Part shown: positions 63,199 through 64,000 of the stretch, one piece after another
How positions within the stretch are numbered: the stretch's first letter is position 1
How the letters are laid out: each line of letters opens with the position of its first letter
From: Herbidospora sakaeratensis
GTDB lineage: Bacteria; Actinomycetota; Actinomycetes; Streptosporangiales; Streptosporangiaceae
Length of the DNA stretch: 64,000 bases
Direction of reading: 5' to 3'
NCBI RefSeq assembly: GCF_001570525.1
Contig: NZ_BBXC01000011.1
Location: 414,113-478,112 of the forward strand
Program-made: the position numbers and the translations under genes
The notes under the pieces: model-generated
The model's input: the letters and a program-made list of their open reading frames with translations, nothing else
What the model was told of the DNA's origin: nothing
Database searches by the model: none

Positions 63199-63834
63199 CT
63201 AGCGAGCCTCGAAGGCCGCCGCCACGGCGGCGGCCACCGTGGCCATGTCTCCCGCGCGCGTCTCGCGCGACACCGACGTCATGTCGACGTCGGGCATGCC
63301 GCAGGGCACCGCCAGATCCCACGGGGACAGGTCGCCGTCGACGTTGACGGCGAACCCGTGGCTGGTCACACCCTTGGAGGCGCGCATGCCGATCGAGACG
63401 ACCTTCCGGCCGGTGTCGCGGGTCCAGACCCCGGTGAGCAGCTCGGAGCCGGGCGGCGTGTCCCGCCGCTCGGCCGCGACGCCCACCGCGGCGAGGGCCT
63501 CGACCAGCCGGAGTTCCACCTCGCGGATGTAGTCGACGACCCCCTCGCCGGTGCGCAGCTTGACGATCAGATAGCCGACCAGCTGCCCGGGGCCGTGGTA
63601 GGTCAGCTGCCCGCCCCGGGTGGTCGTCACCACGGGGATGCCGTGGGAGGGGTCGGGCAGGTGTTCCGTCAGCGTCCGCCGGCCGACCGTGAACACCTTC
63701 GGGTGGCTGAGCAGCCACAGGGTGTCGGGGCGGCGATCCTCCTGCCGGTCGGCGATGAGTTCGTCCATGGTGGCCATGGCCTTCTCGTAGTCGACCAGCT
63801 CGTCGTGGATCAGGGTCAGCGGCCGTGCGTCCAT
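63199..63834 (-). CDS. lipB: Octanoyltransferase (lipoyl biosynthesis)
   Basis: A 211-residue LipB with the family motif TRGGQLTYHGPGQLVGY near residue 72, the Lys in KVVSIGMRASKGVTSHG and the catalytic Cys in VPCGMPDVDMTS. It moves octanoate from acyl-carrier protein to lipoyl domains of 2-oxoacid dehydrogenases and the glycine cleavage system, fitting one-carbon metabolism nearby. The ATG at 63834 is preferred over an in-frame start at 63897. The usual lipA partner is not in the window. Confidence 0.95.
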   Translation of the reverse strand: MDARPLTLIHDELVDYEKAMATMDELIADRQEDRRPDTLWLLSHPKVFTVGRRTLTEHLPDPSHGIPVVTTTRGGQLTYHGPGQLVGYLIVKLRTGEGVVDYIREVELRLVEALAAVGVAAERRDTPPGSELLTGVWTRDTGRKVVSIGMRASKGVTSHGFAVNVDGDLSPWDLAVPCGMPDVDMTSVSRETRAGDMATVAAAVAAAFEAR

Positions 63835-63848
63835 GGACCGAGGATAGG

Positions 63849-64000
63849 TCAGCGGTGCGCGTACTTCTGCGCCGGAGCCTTGGGGAAGACCACCCACATG
63901 ATCAGGTACGCGATGAACTGCGGACCGGGGATGAGGCAGGACGCGAGGAACAGGAGCCGGACGACCGTCGGGGACATGTTGAACCGCTCGGCGATACCGC
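63849..64000 (-). CDS. PspC-domain membrane protein (partial)
   Basis: The last 49 codons of a minus-strand gene that begins beyond the right edge. The visible part reads GGIAERFNMSPTVVRLLFLA, then a membrane helix with PGPQFIAYLIMWVVFP and a basic tail. This is the PspC domain core of small stress-related membrane proteins. Confidence 0.75.
   Translation of the reverse strand, partial: GIAERFNMSPTVVRLLFLASCLIPGPQFIAYLIMWVVFPKAPAQKYAHR

Overview
The window is high-GC, gene-dense DNA from a Gram-positive actinobacterium, most likely a filamentous actinomycete of the Streptosporangiales/Streptomycetales type. This is an inference. It rests on GTG/TTG starts, ATGA/GTGA gene overlaps, RsbW- and STAS-type regulators, a septum-formation lipoprotein, an F420-type LLM oxidoreductase, a furA-katG pair, ClpC with a ClgR-like box, a LacI-controlled sugar operon without its own ATPase, and a ram-like class III lanthipeptide operon. 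I see no rRNA, CRISPR array, transposase or prophage gene.

Layout. Positions 1-2.1 kb hold a partial anti-sigma/STAS fusion, a TetR regulator and a methyltransferase with a tandem operator. Positions 2.1-10.6 kb form a cell-surface glycan and protein-anchoring module: two polytopic glycosyltransferase-like proteins, a secreted choice-of-anchor P-like protein, a LuxR pseudo-receiver regulator, UDP-GlcNAc 2-epimerase, a 51-residue LPFTG protein, an exosortase-family enzyme with a GT2 partner, and a septum-formation lipoprotein. Positions 10.8-18.8 kb hold regulators, an SDR, an HxlR gene whose 3' end carries the operator of a YefM/YoeB toxin-antitoxin pair, katG-furA, hydrolases (one interrupted by a stop codon) and a metallopeptidase. 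Positions 18.8-28.8 kb are mixed metabolism and regulation. Positions 28.8-39.4 kb contain clpC, a FUSC exporter, a membrane-spanning nSTAND-WD40 protein, an ECF42-type sigma factor with its DGPF partner, an epoxide hydrolase and a PIG-L deacetylase.

The highlight is 40.0-48.0 kb. It is a minus-strand operon in the order LanKC synthetase, a 49-residue precursor, two ABC half-transporters and a prolyl oligopeptidase. This matches ramCSAB, with a likely leader protease added. The precursor gene is too short for ordinary ORF calling. It encodes a class III leader, a Gly/His-rich segment and two exact Ser-x2-Ser/Thr-x3-Cys motifs. The two transporter subunits have complementary degenerate ATP sites, which implies an obligate heterodimer.

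Positions 48.1-54.8 kb hold a CoA-binding protein, a membrane protein and a beta-glucoside uptake and hydrolysis operon (binding protein, two permeases, GH1 and LacI) with a perfect palindromic operator. A 470-bp gene-poor stretch follows, then a coiled-coil protein, a BtrH-like protein, a PfkB-family protein missing its catalytic Asp, a divergent methylated-amine/choline-type catabolic cluster around a GntR-type palindrome, lipB and the end of a PspC-domain gene.
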